Translations under genes and position numbers: made by a program
Part shown: positions 30,400 through 39,474 of the stretch, in pieces
Layout: every line of letters begins with the position of its first letter
Numbering within the stretch: position 1 is the first letter of the stretch
Source: Gammaproteobacteria bacterium
GTDB lineage: Bacteria > Pseudomonadota > Gammaproteobacteria > SZUA-152
Length of the DNA stretch: 64,000 bases
Assembly: GCA_032250735.1 (NCBI GenBank)
Contig: JAVVEP010000006.1
Location: 92,401 to 156,400, forward strand
Direction: 5' to 3'
Notes under the pieces: model-generated
The model's input: the letters and a program-made list of their open reading frames with translations, nothing else
What the model was told of the DNA's origin: nothing
The model's database searches: none

Positions 30400-30659
30400 A
30401 ATTCCCTGGCCTGTTACAACGCCCTCTCGGTTAATCCCTGCGACCCTGCCGTAGAACATGGCAGTGCTCATCCGTTGGCTGGCGCGCTTTTGAAAGTTTG
30501 CGACTAGCGGGTGTTGGCACCCTTTTCAGGGGCGGATGATGACTGAATCTGGCAATGGGTGAGGGCGGTACGGGTCGTGGAGATGTGCAAGGCTGACGTA
30601 CTGCGGGGCGAGATTGCCGGACATCAACATCGAAAAAAGTACCGAACTAAAGTACCGGA
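30400..30659. other. Non-coding region after the TolQR-like cluster
   Basis: No gene is supported. A small hairpin GGGTG-TTGG-CACCC followed by TTTT at 30509-30526 could be a weak terminator on the plus strand. Confidence 0.35.
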
Positions 30660-30887
30660 TCAGGCAGTGACATCCAGCAGGCTGCCGAGGATATCATGCA
30701 CGCTTTCCACAACCTTGGCCGATGCCTGAATCTGCAGGCTGTCCAGTTTGGTATTGACCAGGGCAGAGGCGACATCCGTATTCTGATTGCTGCCGACCGC
30801 CTGAGCGACGGCGGAGGCATCGCGGCGCAAATGGCCAAGGCCTAGATGGATGCCGTTAATACCGGCGTTGAGGGCGGGAATACTCAT
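30660..30887 (-). CDS. Small conserved protein resembling a flagellar rod/hook tail
   Basis: 75 residues: MSIPALNAGINGIHLG, then ...SALVNTKLDSLQIQASAKVVESVHDILGSLLDVTA. The N-terminal ALNAG-I-GI and C-terminal AxxxVKVxxxxLGxLLDv patterns resemble the N- and C-terminal coiled-coil helices of flagellar rod/hook proteins (FlgB/C/E/G), as seen in a class of small stand-alone genes often annotated as flagellar-like. No other flagellar gene is in the window, so function is uncertain. Confidence 0.6.
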   Translation of the reverse strand: MSIPALNAGINGIHLGLGHLRRDASAVAQAVGSNQNTDVASALVNTKLDSLQIQASAKVVESVHDILGSLLDVTA

Positions 30888-31047
30888 GATCCTTGGCTCG
30901 CTGCACCTGTTGTTTGGTTAACCTGGATGGACCTGCCTGGAGACAGCCCATTGCTAGCGGCCATCGGGGAATAGCAGGCCTTATCCCCTGTATCGTACAG
31001 CGGCCACCTGGCTTTAGTGGATTTAACCCGGATAGTGAGGCCGAGAT

Positions 31048-31602
31048 TCAGGCGCGATGCCGCCCCGGTTGCCAGAGCACATCAGACTGGCCTGCCTGCT
31101 GGTTCAGATAGCGGGCCACCACAAATAACAGATCCGAGAGCCGGTTGAGATAGTGCAGGGCCGGGTCGGTCACGGCCTCTTCACGGGCCAGGCTGACCGT
31201 ACGCCGCTCGGCCCGACGACACACCGTGCGCGCCAGATGGCAGGCCGCCGCGGCAGGGCTGCCGCCGGGCAGAATAAATTCCTTGAGCGGCTCCAGCCCG
31301 GCGTTGAGTGCATCCAGTGCGTGTTCCAGTCGCGTCACATAGTCCGGCGTCAGTGCCTCGCGTCCCGGGATACAGATCTCACCACCGAGATCAAACAGGT
31401 CGTGCTGGATGCCGGTCATCAGGTCCTGGATTGTGGCGGGGAGTGCGTAGCTGAGCAACATCCCGATGTGACTGTTCAGCTCGTCGATGTCACCGAAGGA
31501 CTCGACACGCAGGCTGTCCTTGGCGGTACGGCTGCCGTCACCCAGCCCGGTGCTGCCATCGTCGCCGGTGCGGGTATAAATTTTAGAAAGTCGATGTCCC
31601 AT
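31048..31602 (-). CDS. PduO-type ATP:cob(I)alamin adenosyltransferase
   Basis: 184 residues. Adds the adenosyl group of ATP to cob(I)alamin, making coenzyme B12. The N-terminal ATP-binding motif KIYTRTGDDGSTGLGDGSR, the FGDIDELNSHIG segment near 40, and the C-terminal FILPGGSPAAAACHLARTVCRRAERR helix with its active-site Arg/Glu are all present. Divergent from btuF, within a B12 uptake locus, so it probably converts imported cobalamin. Confidence 0.93.
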   Translation of the reverse strand: MGHRLSKIYTRTGDDGSTGLGDGSRTAKDSLRVESFGDIDELNSHIGMLLSYALPATIQDLMTGIQHDLFDLGGEICIPGREALTPDYVTRLEHALDALNAGLEPLKEFILPGGSPAAAACHLARTVCRRAERRTVSLAREEAVTDPALHYLNRLSDLLFVVARYLNQQAGQSDVLWQPGRHRA

Positions 31603-31773
31603 GCTGGGTCTCCGTAGAGTTTGGATAGTGACGAGCGGCGTATCACCGCTGGTACGGACAGTCTGTCATAACATCAATCGGTGCAAGGCAAATGGGTTGC
31701 GCACCGGCTGTCAGGCAGTTTTGATATCACGCTATACTGGCGCTGTAAATGATTCCGACCAAAGGTTTTTAAG

Positions 31774-32691
31774 GTGCGCGCGATTTCGGTTATGGTTCTT
31801 CATCTGTGTGGCAGTCTGTGCCTTGCGTTACTGCAAATAGGTAACAGCGTTGCCGCGCCGCTGAGTGTGGTTGACGATGCGGGCCACATCGTCAACCTGG
31901 ATCAACCGGCGCGGCGCATCATCAGTTTGGCGCCGCACGTGACTGAGCTGTTGTATGCGGCGGGTGCCGGTGACCGCATCGTCGGTGTGGCCGAATTCAG
32001 CGATTTCCCCGAGGCGGCGAAAAAGCTGCCGCGGATCGGCACCCATAATGCCTTTGATCTGGAGGCCATACTGGCATCGAAACCGGATCTGGTAATTGCC
32101 TGGGAGAGCGCCACCCCAAAGGCGCTACTGGCAAGGCTGCAGAGCCTGTCGATAGCGGTTTTTTCTAGCGAGCCCCGCCTGCTGGAGGATGTCGCCAGCA
32201 ATCTGCAACGACTGGGCCGACTGGCCGGCACGCTGACCATTGCCAACCGTGCCAGTGCGGCATTTCGCCGGCAGCTAGCCGACCTGCGGGCGCAGTACGG
32301 CAACCACGAACAGGTATCCGTGTTCTATCAGATCTGGCATCAGCCGTTGATGACCATCAATGGCGAGCACATCATCAGTCAGGTGATCGAGCTGTGTGGC
32401 GGACGCAATGTGTTTCACGATCTGCCCGTTCTGGCGCCCAGGATCAGCCTGGAGTCGGTGCTGATGAATGACCCGGAGGTCATCATCGCGGGCAGTTCGG
32501 CAGACCATCACTCGAACTGGAAGGCCGAGTGGTCTCGCTGGCCGCAGCTGCGGGCGGTGAAGAACGGCCACCTGTTTTATATCCATCCGGATATCCTGCA
32601 GAGAAACACGCCGCGTATTTTGCAGGGTGCGGATCTGCTCTGTCGGCAGCTGGCGCAGGTGCGTGCTGCGCGTGATACGGCTCATCAGTGA
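31774..32691 (+). CDS. btuF: Cobalamin-binding periplasmic protein BtuF
   Basis: 305 residues from a GTG. Signal peptide (about 1-27, ending NSVAA), then a class III substrate-binding fold: PARRIISLAPHVTELLYAAGAGDRIVGV near 45-72, PRIGTHNAFDLEAILASKPDLVIAWES near 90-116, and SLESVLMNDPEVIIAGSS near 228. These are the typical BtuF signatures for delivering cobalamin to BtuCD. The BtuCD genes are about 4 kb away on the other strand. No riboswitch is seen in the 171-base region it shares with the PduO gene. Confidence 0.9.
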   Translation: MRAISVMVLHLCGSLCLALLQIGNSVAAPLSVVDDAGHIVNLDQPARRIISLAPHVTELLYAAGAGDRIVGVAEFSDFPEAAKKLPRIGTHNAFDLEAILASKPDLVIAWESATPKALLARLQSLSIAVFSSEPRLLEDVASNLQRLGRLAGTLTIANRASAAFRRQLADLRAQYGNHEQVSVFYQIWHQPLMTINGEHIISQVIELCGGRNVFHDLPVLAPRISLESVLMNDPEVIIAGSSADHHSNWKAEWSRWPQLRAVKNGHLFYIHPDILQRNTPRILQGADLLCRQLAQVRAARDTAHQ

Positions 32692-32708
32692 GCGCCGATT
32701 CATCTGCT

Positions 32709-33521
32709 TTAACTTTCGTGTAACTGGTAACGCACCGGCAGTTGCAACTCCATTGCCTGAAGGCGACCCAGTGTGTCAGGCAGGAAAATCTGTTCCAGCT
32801 TGTTAATGGCATTCACCGCAGAACGATCGAGTAGCGAGTGACCTGAGCTTTTCGCCAGACGCACATTGTGGAGATGACCGGTGATATTGATGTCGAAGGC
32901 GACCATCACCTCACCCTGCCAACCTCTTCTGCGGGCGACAACAGGGTAGCTCAGATAGCGGTTCAGCCGACTTTGTAATTCACCCAAAAGATAGTTGCGT
33001 TGTGTTTGTCGTTGACTGGCAAGTTGTTTGGTTGTCAGTGGTGCTGTGTTGTTTGTTACAGCCGTTGCCGTGGTGACCGGTTCGGTCTGTCGAGGTGTTT
33101 CCTGTAGTCTACGCAGTCGAGGTGGCTCCGCGCCTATCCCCGTTGTTGCTTCGGATTTTTTCTCGGGATGTGTTTTGAATTCGGTGTTACTGGTTGCTGA
33201 AATAGTTGAAACCGTTGATGGCTTTGTGGTCTCTGCTTTGGGTGTTAATTGACGCTCTTTGGTCGAAGGTCTTTCTGGCTGAGTCAAAGGCGCAGCCTTG
33301 TGTGATTGGGGTAGCGCGGGTTGATCTTTCGCGGGCGATAATACCGTGCTGATGATGGTCGCACCGAATCGGCGTTCGCTCAATTGCACGACGGGCTCTG
33401 CTGGAAACAGCAGGCTTACCCCATGCGCCAGTGTCGATAAAACAACGAAGGCGAGCAACAGCCACGACACATTGGGGAAATGTGCCGGGGCCATTGGCTC
33501 GCCTTGATTGCGGAATTGCAT
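32709..33521 (-). CDS. tonB: TonB-like energy transducer
   Basis: 270 residues. One TM helix near 20-40, a Pro/Thr/Lys-rich periplasmic linker of about 110 residues, and a TonB C-terminal domain (about 180-270: LNRYLSYPVVARRRGWQGEVMVAFDINITGHL, ending ELQLPVRYQL). Starts ten bases after the btuB stop, so it is probably a dedicated transducer for cobalamin uptake and under the same riboswitch. The first ATG (33521) or the ATG at 33494, which has AAGGCGAG ahead of it, could be the start. No exbBD gene is adjacent. Confidence 0.88.
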   Translation of the reverse strand: MQFRNQGEPMAPAHFPNVSWLLLAFVVLSTLAHGVSLLFPAEPVVQLSERRFGATIISTVLSPAKDQPALPQSHKAAPLTQPERPSTKERQLTPKAETTKPSTVSTISATSNTEFKTHPEKKSEATTGIGAEPPRLRRLQETPRQTEPVTTATAVTNNTAPLTTKQLASQRQTQRNYLLGELQSRLNRYLSYPVVARRRGWQGEVMVAFDINITGHLHNVRLAKSSGHSLLDRSAVNAINKLEQIFLPDTLGRLQAMELQLPVRYQLHES

Positions 33522-33530
33522 AAGCGGTGT

Positions 33531-35504
33531 TTACAACTCACCCTCGAACGTAATATAAAGCGCGCGTTCGGGCAATGGGTAGTAGGTGTATGGCGGTGTT
33601 AACCACCAGGCATAGTAGCCGGCGTCAGCGACATTGACGTTAGTTAGATTTTGCACCAATACGCGCGCTTTCCAATGACTGAACTGCTGGATGTAACTCG
33701 CATCCACCTGAGTGTAGCTGCGCATTTGTTTGCCGACGTTAGCAAAGTCATTACCAAAATAGCGTTTGCCATTATGCGCGACATTCAGTCCCAATTGACG
33801 CTTGTCATCTAACTGGTAGTTGCCGGACATGGTTAGCTTGTGTTTCGGTACCTGTGGGACGATGTTGTCGTCATTGTCGCCGGCGCGGAAGCTGGCCTTG
33901 CGATAGGCATAACCCGCGTTGATCGACAGTTGTGAAGTGATAGTCGTGTTTAAGTCAATGTTAAGGCCGTCATGACGGGTCTTGTCGAGATTGACGTTGG
34001 CGCTGCCGTCGTAAGCAATTTCATCGTTGATATTCATGCGGAACAGGTTAGCGCTGAGCTGCATGCCATTGCCAAAGGTTTGCCGTGTACCAATCTCTAC
34101 ATGATTGGCGGTCTGTGGTTTCAGTAGGCCAATGCTGCCGTCATAGTAGCTCCACATTTCATCCAGCACTGGCGAACGAAAGCTGCGAGCAAGGCGTACA
34201 TAGTTGCGGCCACCGTAATTATGCTTATGGCTCAGGGTGATGTCGGCAGCATTGAGTTTATCACCGCTGTCGTCGCTGACTTGGCCGCTGAGGGTGCCGT
34301 CGTTTTCAATATCCAGTTTCACTTGCTGATGCCGAGCGCCAAAGTTCAATGATGTACTGTCACCGAAGTTAATGGTGTCAGTAATGTACAGGGCATAACT
34401 GTCGCGAGTGATTTCGCTGTCATTGATGATGAAAGCGGGTGGAGCAAAGGGGGAATTGTCCCATACCGCATTTGTTTCCAGGCGGCTGTGGTAAAGGTCG
34501 GCACCGGCTACCAAATTGTGATTGCCGTATTGACGCTTGGTGCGCGGCGTGAAAGACAGGGTGCTGAGATCCGCCACGACGTCGCCGAATACAAAGGCCT
34601 CCTGATGTTTTTTGCTTAGAGTCAACTCGGCGGCGAGATTCTTGCCGGCAAAGTAGCCTTCAATGGCAAAGCGCCGTTCTTTGGCCTGTTCCAGGGGGTT
34701 GGCGGAGGCGGAGGGGTTGGATTTGAAGGTCGCCTCATCTAACGCGCCCGGTAATTGCAGTTTTTCGCGGCTGGCATTAATGCGCGCGCCATAGTTTTTA
34801 CCGTCACGTTCGCGGCTAACCTCGGTCATCAGACTGAAACTATCGAAGGCGCCGTTGTCGCGGTAGCCGTTGGATTTCAGACCATCGAAGGCGAAGGACA
34901 GTGCGGTATCGTTGGCGAGAGTGCGCAGGTCACCAGACAGGCGTTGCGTCTGGAAAGAGCCAGTCTGCAATTTAAGCGTGCCCTGCTCGCCGTCGAAACC
35001 GTTTTTGGTGACGATGTTGATGACGCCGCCGACGGCGTTATCACCGTAGAGCACCGTGCCGCTGCCGTAGACGATTTCCACTTGCGCGATGCTGTCCAGC
35101 GGGATGGCGGCGAGGTTAGCACCTTGCAGGTCCACATCGTTGAGACGACGACCGTTAAGTAGCACCAGGGTGTTTTGGCCGCTGTTACCGCCGAAGCCAC
35201 CCATGTCCACCTTGGCCTTGGAACCGGAGATGCCGAACAGGTTGGACACGCTAATGCCGGCCTGTGCCTTGAGTACATCAGACAAGGTGCTGGCATTGCT
35301 GCGCGCAATGTCTTCAGCAGTAATGGTGGTGACGTTCACGGGCGCGGTGTCGATGCTGGCCGCAAAGCGCGTGGCAGTGACCACGACCGGCGCTGCTGTC
35401 ATGAATTTGTGTGCGCTATCATCAGCAGCGATAGCGGTTGTGCTGGCGATACTAGCCAGCGCAAGGCTGCTAACGGTAAATAGATTGTTGATGGCGATTT
35501 TCAA
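33531..35504 (-). CDS. btuB: TonB-dependent outer-membrane receptor, BtuB-like
   Basis: Vitamin B12 receptor, about 657 residues. I place the start at a TTG at 35504: GGGGAG lies seven bases upstream and translation from there gives a signal peptide KIAINNLFTVSSLALASIAS...AIAA. The longer frame to GTG 35534 has no ribosome site. TonB box PVVVTATR near 38-45, plug domain (LSDVLKAQAGISVSN, LVLLNGRRLNDVDLQGANL, IEIVYGSGTVLYGDNAVGGVINIVTK), then a 22-strand-type barrel. The chain ends in ...TFEGEL, without the usual terminal Phe. The substrate is inferred from the cobalamin riboswitch and neighbours. Confidence 0.9.
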   Translation of the reverse strand: MKIAINNLFTVSSLALASIASTTAIAADDSAHKFMTAAPVVVTATRFAASIDTAPVNVTTITAEDIARSNASTLSDVLKAQAGISVSNLFGISGSKAKVDMGGFGGNSGQNTLVLLNGRRLNDVDLQGANLAAIPLDSIAQVEIVYGSGTVLYGDNAVGGVINIVTKNGFDGEQGTLKLQTGSFQTQRLSGDLRTLANDTALSFAFDGLKSNGYRDNGAFDSFSLMTEVSRERDGKNYGARINASREKLQLPGALDEATFKSNPSASANPLEQAKERRFAIEGYFAGKNLAAELTLSKKHQEAFVFGDVVADLSTLSFTPRTKRQYGNHNLVAGADLYHSRLETNAVWDNSPFAPPAFIINDSEITRDSYALYITDTINFGDSTSLNFGARHQQVKLDIENDGTLSGQVSDDSGDKLNAADITLSHKHNYGGRNYVRLARSFRSPVLDEMWSYYDGSIGLLKPQTANHVEIGTRQTFGNGMQLSANLFRMNINDEIAYDGSANVNLDKTRHDGLNIDLNTTITSQLSINAGYAYRKASFRAGDNDDNIVPQVPKHKLTMSGNYQLDDKRQLGLNVAHNGKRYFGNDFANVGKQMRSYTQVDASYIQQFSHWKARVLVQNLTNVNVADAGYYAWWLTPPYTYYPLPERALYITFEGEL

Positions 35505-35580
35505 ACGGCTACTCCCCAAAAATATTGCGCACACCCGCGCGCGTTTTTATTTTGACTGCTGCATTGGGGAATTGAGGAGG

Positions 35581-35612
35581 TCGAAAAAGGGCCGCAGCGC
35601 CTATCGCCCGCC
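35581..35612 (-). terminator. Possible riboswitch expression-platform terminator
   Basis: Read on the minus strand, a GC-rich inverted segment (GGGCGATAGGCGCTGCGGCCC) is followed by TTTTT, between the cobalamin aptamer and btuB. The stem is imperfect, so attenuation at this site is a suggestion only. Confidence 0.35.
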
Positions 35613-35639
35613 ATCGTCGCCCGCCGCAACGTTGTCTAC

Positions 35640-35835
35640 GGATGCTCAGGCCGGTCTCCGGGCTTATGAGTGATCTTTCGATCCGGCAGATGCCTTCCCG
35701 TGCACAGGCACAGTGGCGTGATATCTGCCGCGAACTCAATTACCGTTGCGGGGGCAGCACTGGAATAGTCTTGCGAAGGGCTCGCGTGACGCACCAGTTT
35801 CCCGTTTCATCCCTGGAACGAAAGTTCATGGGACA
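35640..35835 (-). promoter_or_regulatory. Cobalamin (B12) riboswitch
   Basis: The minus strand carries the conserved parts in order: GGGAAACTGGTG (complement at 35792-35804), the B12 box GCTGCCCCCGCAACGG (complement at 35743-35758), CACTGTGCCTG and GGGAAGGC (around 35694-35715), and the closing AAGCCCGGAGACCGGCC (complement at 35649-35665). It lies about 135 bases upstream of btuB and should shut off btuB-tonB when adenosylcobalamin is plentiful. Confidence 0.93.
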
Positions 35836-36012
35836 CCTGAAACAGGCGGCTACTGTATGGATTGATCGGCCGAGCGTCAAGCCTGTGGGGCACCTAAATC
35901 CCTGTCGATGATCGTCTGGCCAGTGTTGAGCAACTATTTTGGCCGTTTATCGCGCCCCGTTTCTGCCAGCCCGTTCTCAGGTTTTGCCCTCGGCTTGCCG
36001 TATAGTTTCGTT

Positions 36013-36732
36013 ATGCAGCGTATTCTCGTACTCAACGCAAAAGGCGGTTGTGGCAAAACCACGCTGGCGACGAATCTGGCCAGCTATTATGCCGACCGTG
36101 GACGGGTCACTGCGCTGCTGGATTATGACCCGCAGGGCTCCGCGATGCGCTGGCTGAGCCTGCGGGATGCCGAGCGCCCGGCGATACACGGCATCGCCGC
36201 CTTCCAGCGCCGCCGTGACGTGACCCGCGCCTTTCAGCTGCGCCTGCCGGTCGCCGCGGAGCGGGTGATCATGGATGTGCCGGCCGGGGTATCGGGCCTG
36301 GGGCTGGTGGAATACGTGCAGCGCGTCGATGTCATCCTGCTGCCGGTGTTGCCCTCGCCCATCGATATCCATGCCGCGGCGCATTTTATTCAGGATCTGT
36401 TACTGGTGGGCAAGATTCGCAGCAGCGGCGTCAAGCTCGCGGTAGTGGCTAATCGGGTACGGGAAAATACCCTGGCCTTCAAGGACCTGGAGCGATTTCT
36501 CGCCACCCTGCGCCTGCCACTGGTGGCGACCCTGCGCGACAGCCAGAATTACATCCGCGCCGCCGAGCAGGGTCTGGGTATCCATGAGCTGGAACAGGGT
36601 CGCACCCTGCCGGATCGTCAACGCTGGGCCTCGCTCACCGGGTGGCTCGCGGAGCAGGCCGAGGCCTCGCCCCAGAATCAGGCCTCGACCCGGCTGGCCG
36701 GCGTGGTGCCGATTGCCAGTTTTACGTGCTGA
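36013..36732 (+). CDS. ParA/MinD-family ATPase
   Basis: 239 residues from the ATG at 36013 (the frame extends upstream to 35908 without family sequence). Deviant Walker A KGGCGKTT near 10-17, LLDYDPQGSAMRWL near 35-48, VIMDVPAGVSG near 87, and a C-terminal ALTxxRxxY-like ATLRDSQNY. No ParB or parS-like gene is adjacent, so it is an orphan member, either for positioning a cargo or as a relic. It is divergent from btuB and lies between the B12 genes. A TATAGT sits seven bases before the ATG, hinting at leaderless transcription. Confidence 0.88.
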   Translation: MQRILVLNAKGGCGKTTLATNLASYYADRGRVTALLDYDPQGSAMRWLSLRDAERPAIHGIAAFQRRRDVTRAFQLRLPVAAERVIMDVPAGVSGLGLVEYVQRVDVILLPVLPSPIDIHAAAHFIQDLLLVGKIRSSGVKLAVVANRVRENTLAFKDLERFLATLRLPLVATLRDSQNYIRAAEQGLGIHELEQGRTLPDRQRWASLTGWLAEQAEASPQNQASTRLAGVVPIASFTC

Positions 36733-36773
36733 GTAGGAGGCCAGTGAAATCGCCGAGGGGGCTCGGCTCCTAC
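36733..36773. repeat. REP-like hairpin
   Basis: Outer arms GTAGGAGG (36733) and GGCTCCTAC (36765-36773) enclose an inner GCCGAG/CTCGGC stem. It lies between the convergent parA-like gene and btuD, and is followed by GGGCATTGCCCACC (36802-36815), another palindrome. No T-run, so not a typical terminator. Confidence 0.5.
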
Positions 36774-36829
36774 CAGTGCGCAAGGGCGTAATAACCGAAG
36801 GGCATTGCCCACCCTCAGCACTAAAAAAA

Positions 36830-37615
36830 TCACCCCGGCAGATAAATCGTTCCCTTTGGTCCCTGCACCGAAATCACCGGATGCCCGTAGAGTCGTGACA
36901 GGGTGTCGGTGTTCAGCACCTCGCGGGTCGGCCCGCTCAGGTGCTCGCCGTCGCCGAATAACAGCAGCAGGTGATCGCAGAAACGGGTGGCGAGGTTGAT
37001 GTCGTGCAGGATCATCAGCGAGGCGCGTCCCTGCTGGCTCACCCGTTGCGCGAGCAGGGAGAGCAGGCCGATCTGGTGATGGGGGTCGAGGTGGTTGGTG
37101 GGTTCGTCGAGCAGGAACAGCTGCGGGTCCTGCACCAACAGCGTGGCCAGGGCCAGCCGACGACGTTCGCCGCCGGACAGGGTGTTGACCTGCCGGGTGC
37201 CGAGGCCTGCCAGCCCAACATCGCCGAGCGCGGTCAGCGCCAGGGCCCGGTCGGCCTCGCTCTCCCACTGCCACTGGCCGAGCCAGGGGTGGCGGCCGCT
37301 GAGCACGGTCTCCAGCACCGTACCGGGAAAGGCGTCCACATCGTCCTGCAGCAGCACGCCGATCTGCTGGGCGATGCGCCGACGCGGCAGCGCCGCGAGC
37401 GCCTCTCCACCCAGCCATAAACTGCCCTCGCGGGGCGCGCGCAGCCCGGCGAGGGTGTGCAGCAGGGTGGTCTTGCCCACGCCATTCACGCCCAGCAGGC
37501 CCCAGTGCTGACCGGCCTGGATGTCCATATCCAGGCCCTGACACACGGACTTGCCGCCGATCTCGACGTCCAAGGCCCTGGCCTGCAACAGGGGTGGTTG
37601 ACCTGCCGTGCTCAC
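36830..37615 (-). CDS. btuD: ABC transporter ATPase BtuD
   Basis: 261 residues from a GTG overlapping the btuC stop (GTGA). Walker A LLGVNGVGKTTLL near 34-46, signature LSGGERRRLALA near 146-157, Walker [13 protein letters not shown] near 167-178, and switch His (LMILHDINLA) near 205. A FecCD/BtuCD-type ATPase. With BtuC and BtuF it makes the inner-membrane cobalamin importer. The metal-siderophore alternative is less likely given the PduO, BtuF and riboswitch neighbours. Confidence 0.9.
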   Translation of the reverse strand: MSTAGQPPLLQARALDVEIGGKSVCQGLDMDIQAGQHWGLLGVNGVGKTTLLHTLAGLRAPREGSLWLGGEALAALPRRRIAQQIGVLLQDDVDAFPGTVLETVLSGRHPWLGQWQWESEADRALALTALGDVGLAGLGTRQVNTLSGGERRRLALATLLVQDPQLFLLDEPTNHLDPHHQIGLLSLLAQRVSQQGRASLMILHDINLATRFCDHLLLLFGDGEHLSGPTREVLNTDTLSRLYGHPVISVQGPKGTIYLPG

Positions 37616-38622
37616 AGCCGGCCCCCGCGTCGATGCAACAGATACAGGAATACCGGCACCCCCAGCAGGGCGGTGATCACCCCCACCGGGAGTTGCTGGG
37701 GGGCCAGCAGGCTGCGGGCTACGGTATCGGCCAGCACCAGCAGGCTGCCGCCGGCCAGCACTGCCGCGGGCAGCAGGCGGCGGTGATCGGTGAGTCCCAG
37801 CAGCCGCAGTAAGTGAGGGATTACCAACCCCACAAACCCTACGCTGCCTGCGATAGTGACGGCGGTGGCGGTGAGCAGGCTGGCGACGAGGTACAGCATC
37901 AGGCGCAGCCGGGCGACCGATACGCCCAGCGCCCCGGCGGCCAGCTCGCCGCGGGCCAGCACGTTGAGGTCGCGGGCGAGGGGCAGACAGGCGAGCAGGC
38001 CGAGGCCGAGTACCAGTAGCCCCCAGTGCGGGGGTGGGGTGTGGCTCAGGTCGCCCATCAGCCAGAACAGCATGCCGTGCAGGCCACGTTCCGGGGCGAT
38101 GGCCAGCATGAAGCTGATCACCGCCCCCCAGCCGGCGGCCACCACCACCCCGGTGAGCAGCAGCCGCAAGGGGCTCCAGTTGCCCCGGCCGTGGGCGAGG
38201 CCGAATACCAGCAGCATCGATAGCAGCGCACCGGCGAAGGCATTGCCGCTGGTCCAGGCCGCACCGAGGCCCAACAGCATCGACAGCAGGGCGCCCACGG
38301 CGGCGCCACCGGAGATGCCGAGGATGTAGGGATCGGCCAGGGGGTTGCGCAGCAGCACCTGCATCAGCGCCCCGGCCAGGGCGAGCAGGCCGCCGGCGGC
38401 GAAGGCGGACAGGGCGCGGGGCAGGCGTAGCTCCATGATCAGGGTGCGGGGCAGGTCCGTGTTGTCAGGGCCCGCCGCCCCGCTCAGCACCCCCCATAGC
38501 ACATCCCACAATACGCCCCACAACACATCAACCGAGAGGGGCACACTGCCCACCGCCAGTGCCAGCAACAGGCTCAGCGGGGCGATGATGAGCAGCAGCG
38601 GCAGGGGGAGGCGGGGGCTCAT
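37612..38622 (-). CDS. btuC: ABC transporter permease BtuC
   Basis: 336 residues with about ten TM helices, FecCD/BtuC family. Characteristic regions are LPRTLIMELRLPRALSAFAAGGLLALAGALMQVLLRNPLADPYILGISGGAAVGA near 57-110 and the ATPase-coupling GFVGLVIPHLLRLLGLTDHR near 265-284. Starts 18 bases after the HAD gene, so the three may form one operon. Confidence 0.92.
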   Translation of the reverse strand: MSPRLPLPLLLIIAPLSLLLALAVGSVPLSVDVLWGVLWDVLWGVLSGAAGPDNTDLPRTLIMELRLPRALSAFAAGGLLALAGALMQVLLRNPLADPYILGISGGAAVGALLSMLLGLGAAWTSGNAFAGALLSMLLVFGLAHGRGNWSPLRLLLTGVVVAAGWGAVISFMLAIAPERGLHGMLFWLMGDLSHTPPPHWGLLVLGLGLLACLPLARDLNVLARGELAAGALGVSVARLRLMLYLVASLLTATAVTIAGSVGFVGLVIPHLLRLLGLTDHRRLLPAAVLAGGSLLVLADTVARSLLAPQQLPVGVITALLGVPVFLYLLHRRGGRL

Positions 38623-38640
38623 CGGCGGGCCACGGCCCGT

Positions 38641-39330
38641 TCAGGCATCAGCGGGCGCAGGGATTGCGCCGCGCAGGCTGATGATCGGCCAGCCCTTGCT
38701 GCGGGCGTGATCGGCCAGGGTGGTGTCGGGGTCTACTGCCACCGGGTGGGTGACCAGCTCCAATAGCGGCAGGTCGTTGTGGGAGTCGCTATAGAACCAG
38801 CTGTGGGCCAGATTTTCCTGATGCCCGGTAAGCCAGTGTGTGAGCCGCTCGACCTTGCCGGACTGAAAGCAGGGCGTGCCCGCGACCTGCCCGGTGTAGC
38901 GCCCGTCGATCTCCTCCGGGGTAGTGGCGATGAGGTGTTCCACCCCCAGGGCCGCAGCGATGGGGGCCGTGATGAAGCTGTTGGTGGCGGTGATGATCAG
39001 CAGGGTGTCGCCCTGGGCGCGGTGTTTTTCCAGCAGCAGTTGGGCGGCGGGTAGCATCACCGGGGTGATGATCTCCTGCATGAATTGCTGGTGCAGGGCG
39101 TCGAGGGTGTCGCGGCTGTGCTCGCTGAGCGGTTTCAGACTGAAGGCCAGAAACTCGAAGATGTCGAGACGGCCGGATTTGTAGTCGTTGTAAAAACGCT
39201 GGTTTTCACGGGCGTAGACCTCGCTGTCGACCAGGCCCTGCTGCACCAGAAACTGGCCCCACAGGAAATCGCTGTCATCGCCCAGCAGGGTGTTATCGAG
39301 GTCAAAAATAGCCAGGCTCATGATCTGCAT
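38641..39330 (-). CDS. HAD-IB family phosphatase (SerB-like)
   Basis: 229 residues. Motif I AIFDLDNTLL with the nucleophile Asp near residue 10, motif II ITATN near 116, and motif III/IV SDSHNDLPLL near 183-192. A phosphoserine-phosphatase-like cap. A second in-frame ATG at 39321 (MSLAIFDLDNTLL) is also a plausible start. The order HAD / rppH / ptsP parallels PA0335-nudH-ptsP of Pseudomonas, where the HAD member is annotated as a histidinol-phosphatase/phosphoserine-phosphatase-type enzyme. Exact substrate unknown. Confidence 0.85.
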   Translation of the reverse strand: MQIMSLAIFDLDNTLLGDDSDFLWGQFLVQQGLVDSEVYARENQRFYNDYKSGRLDIFEFLAFSLKPLSEHSRDTLDALHQQFMQEIITPVMLPAAQLLLEKHRAQGDTLLIITATNSFITAPIAAALGVEHLIATTPEEIDGRYTGQVAGTPCFQSGKVERLTHWLTGHQENLAHSWFYSDSHNDLPLLELVTHPVAVDPDTTLADHARSKGWPIISLRGAIPAPADA

Positions 39331-39474
39331 CTCTTGATGGTAATGGCGGTGTTGAGTAAACGAGCGCCATCATAGCGAATGCCGGCCCGTGCGGGAAACG
39401 CATACGGCTTGCGTGGTTGGCGGGGGATGTGGAACAATCAAAGCTAATTTTTAACATAAGTCTTTGATTGAACG

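Noticed and set aside
30509..30526. Strong terminator after the TolQR-like cluster
   Set aside because: The stem is only five base pairs and it lies 300 bases beyond the last gene, so it is noted only as weak.
31603..31773. Second cobalamin riboswitch upstream of btuF
   Set aside because: The B12 box and the closing GGAGACC-type elements seen upstream of btuB are absent here.
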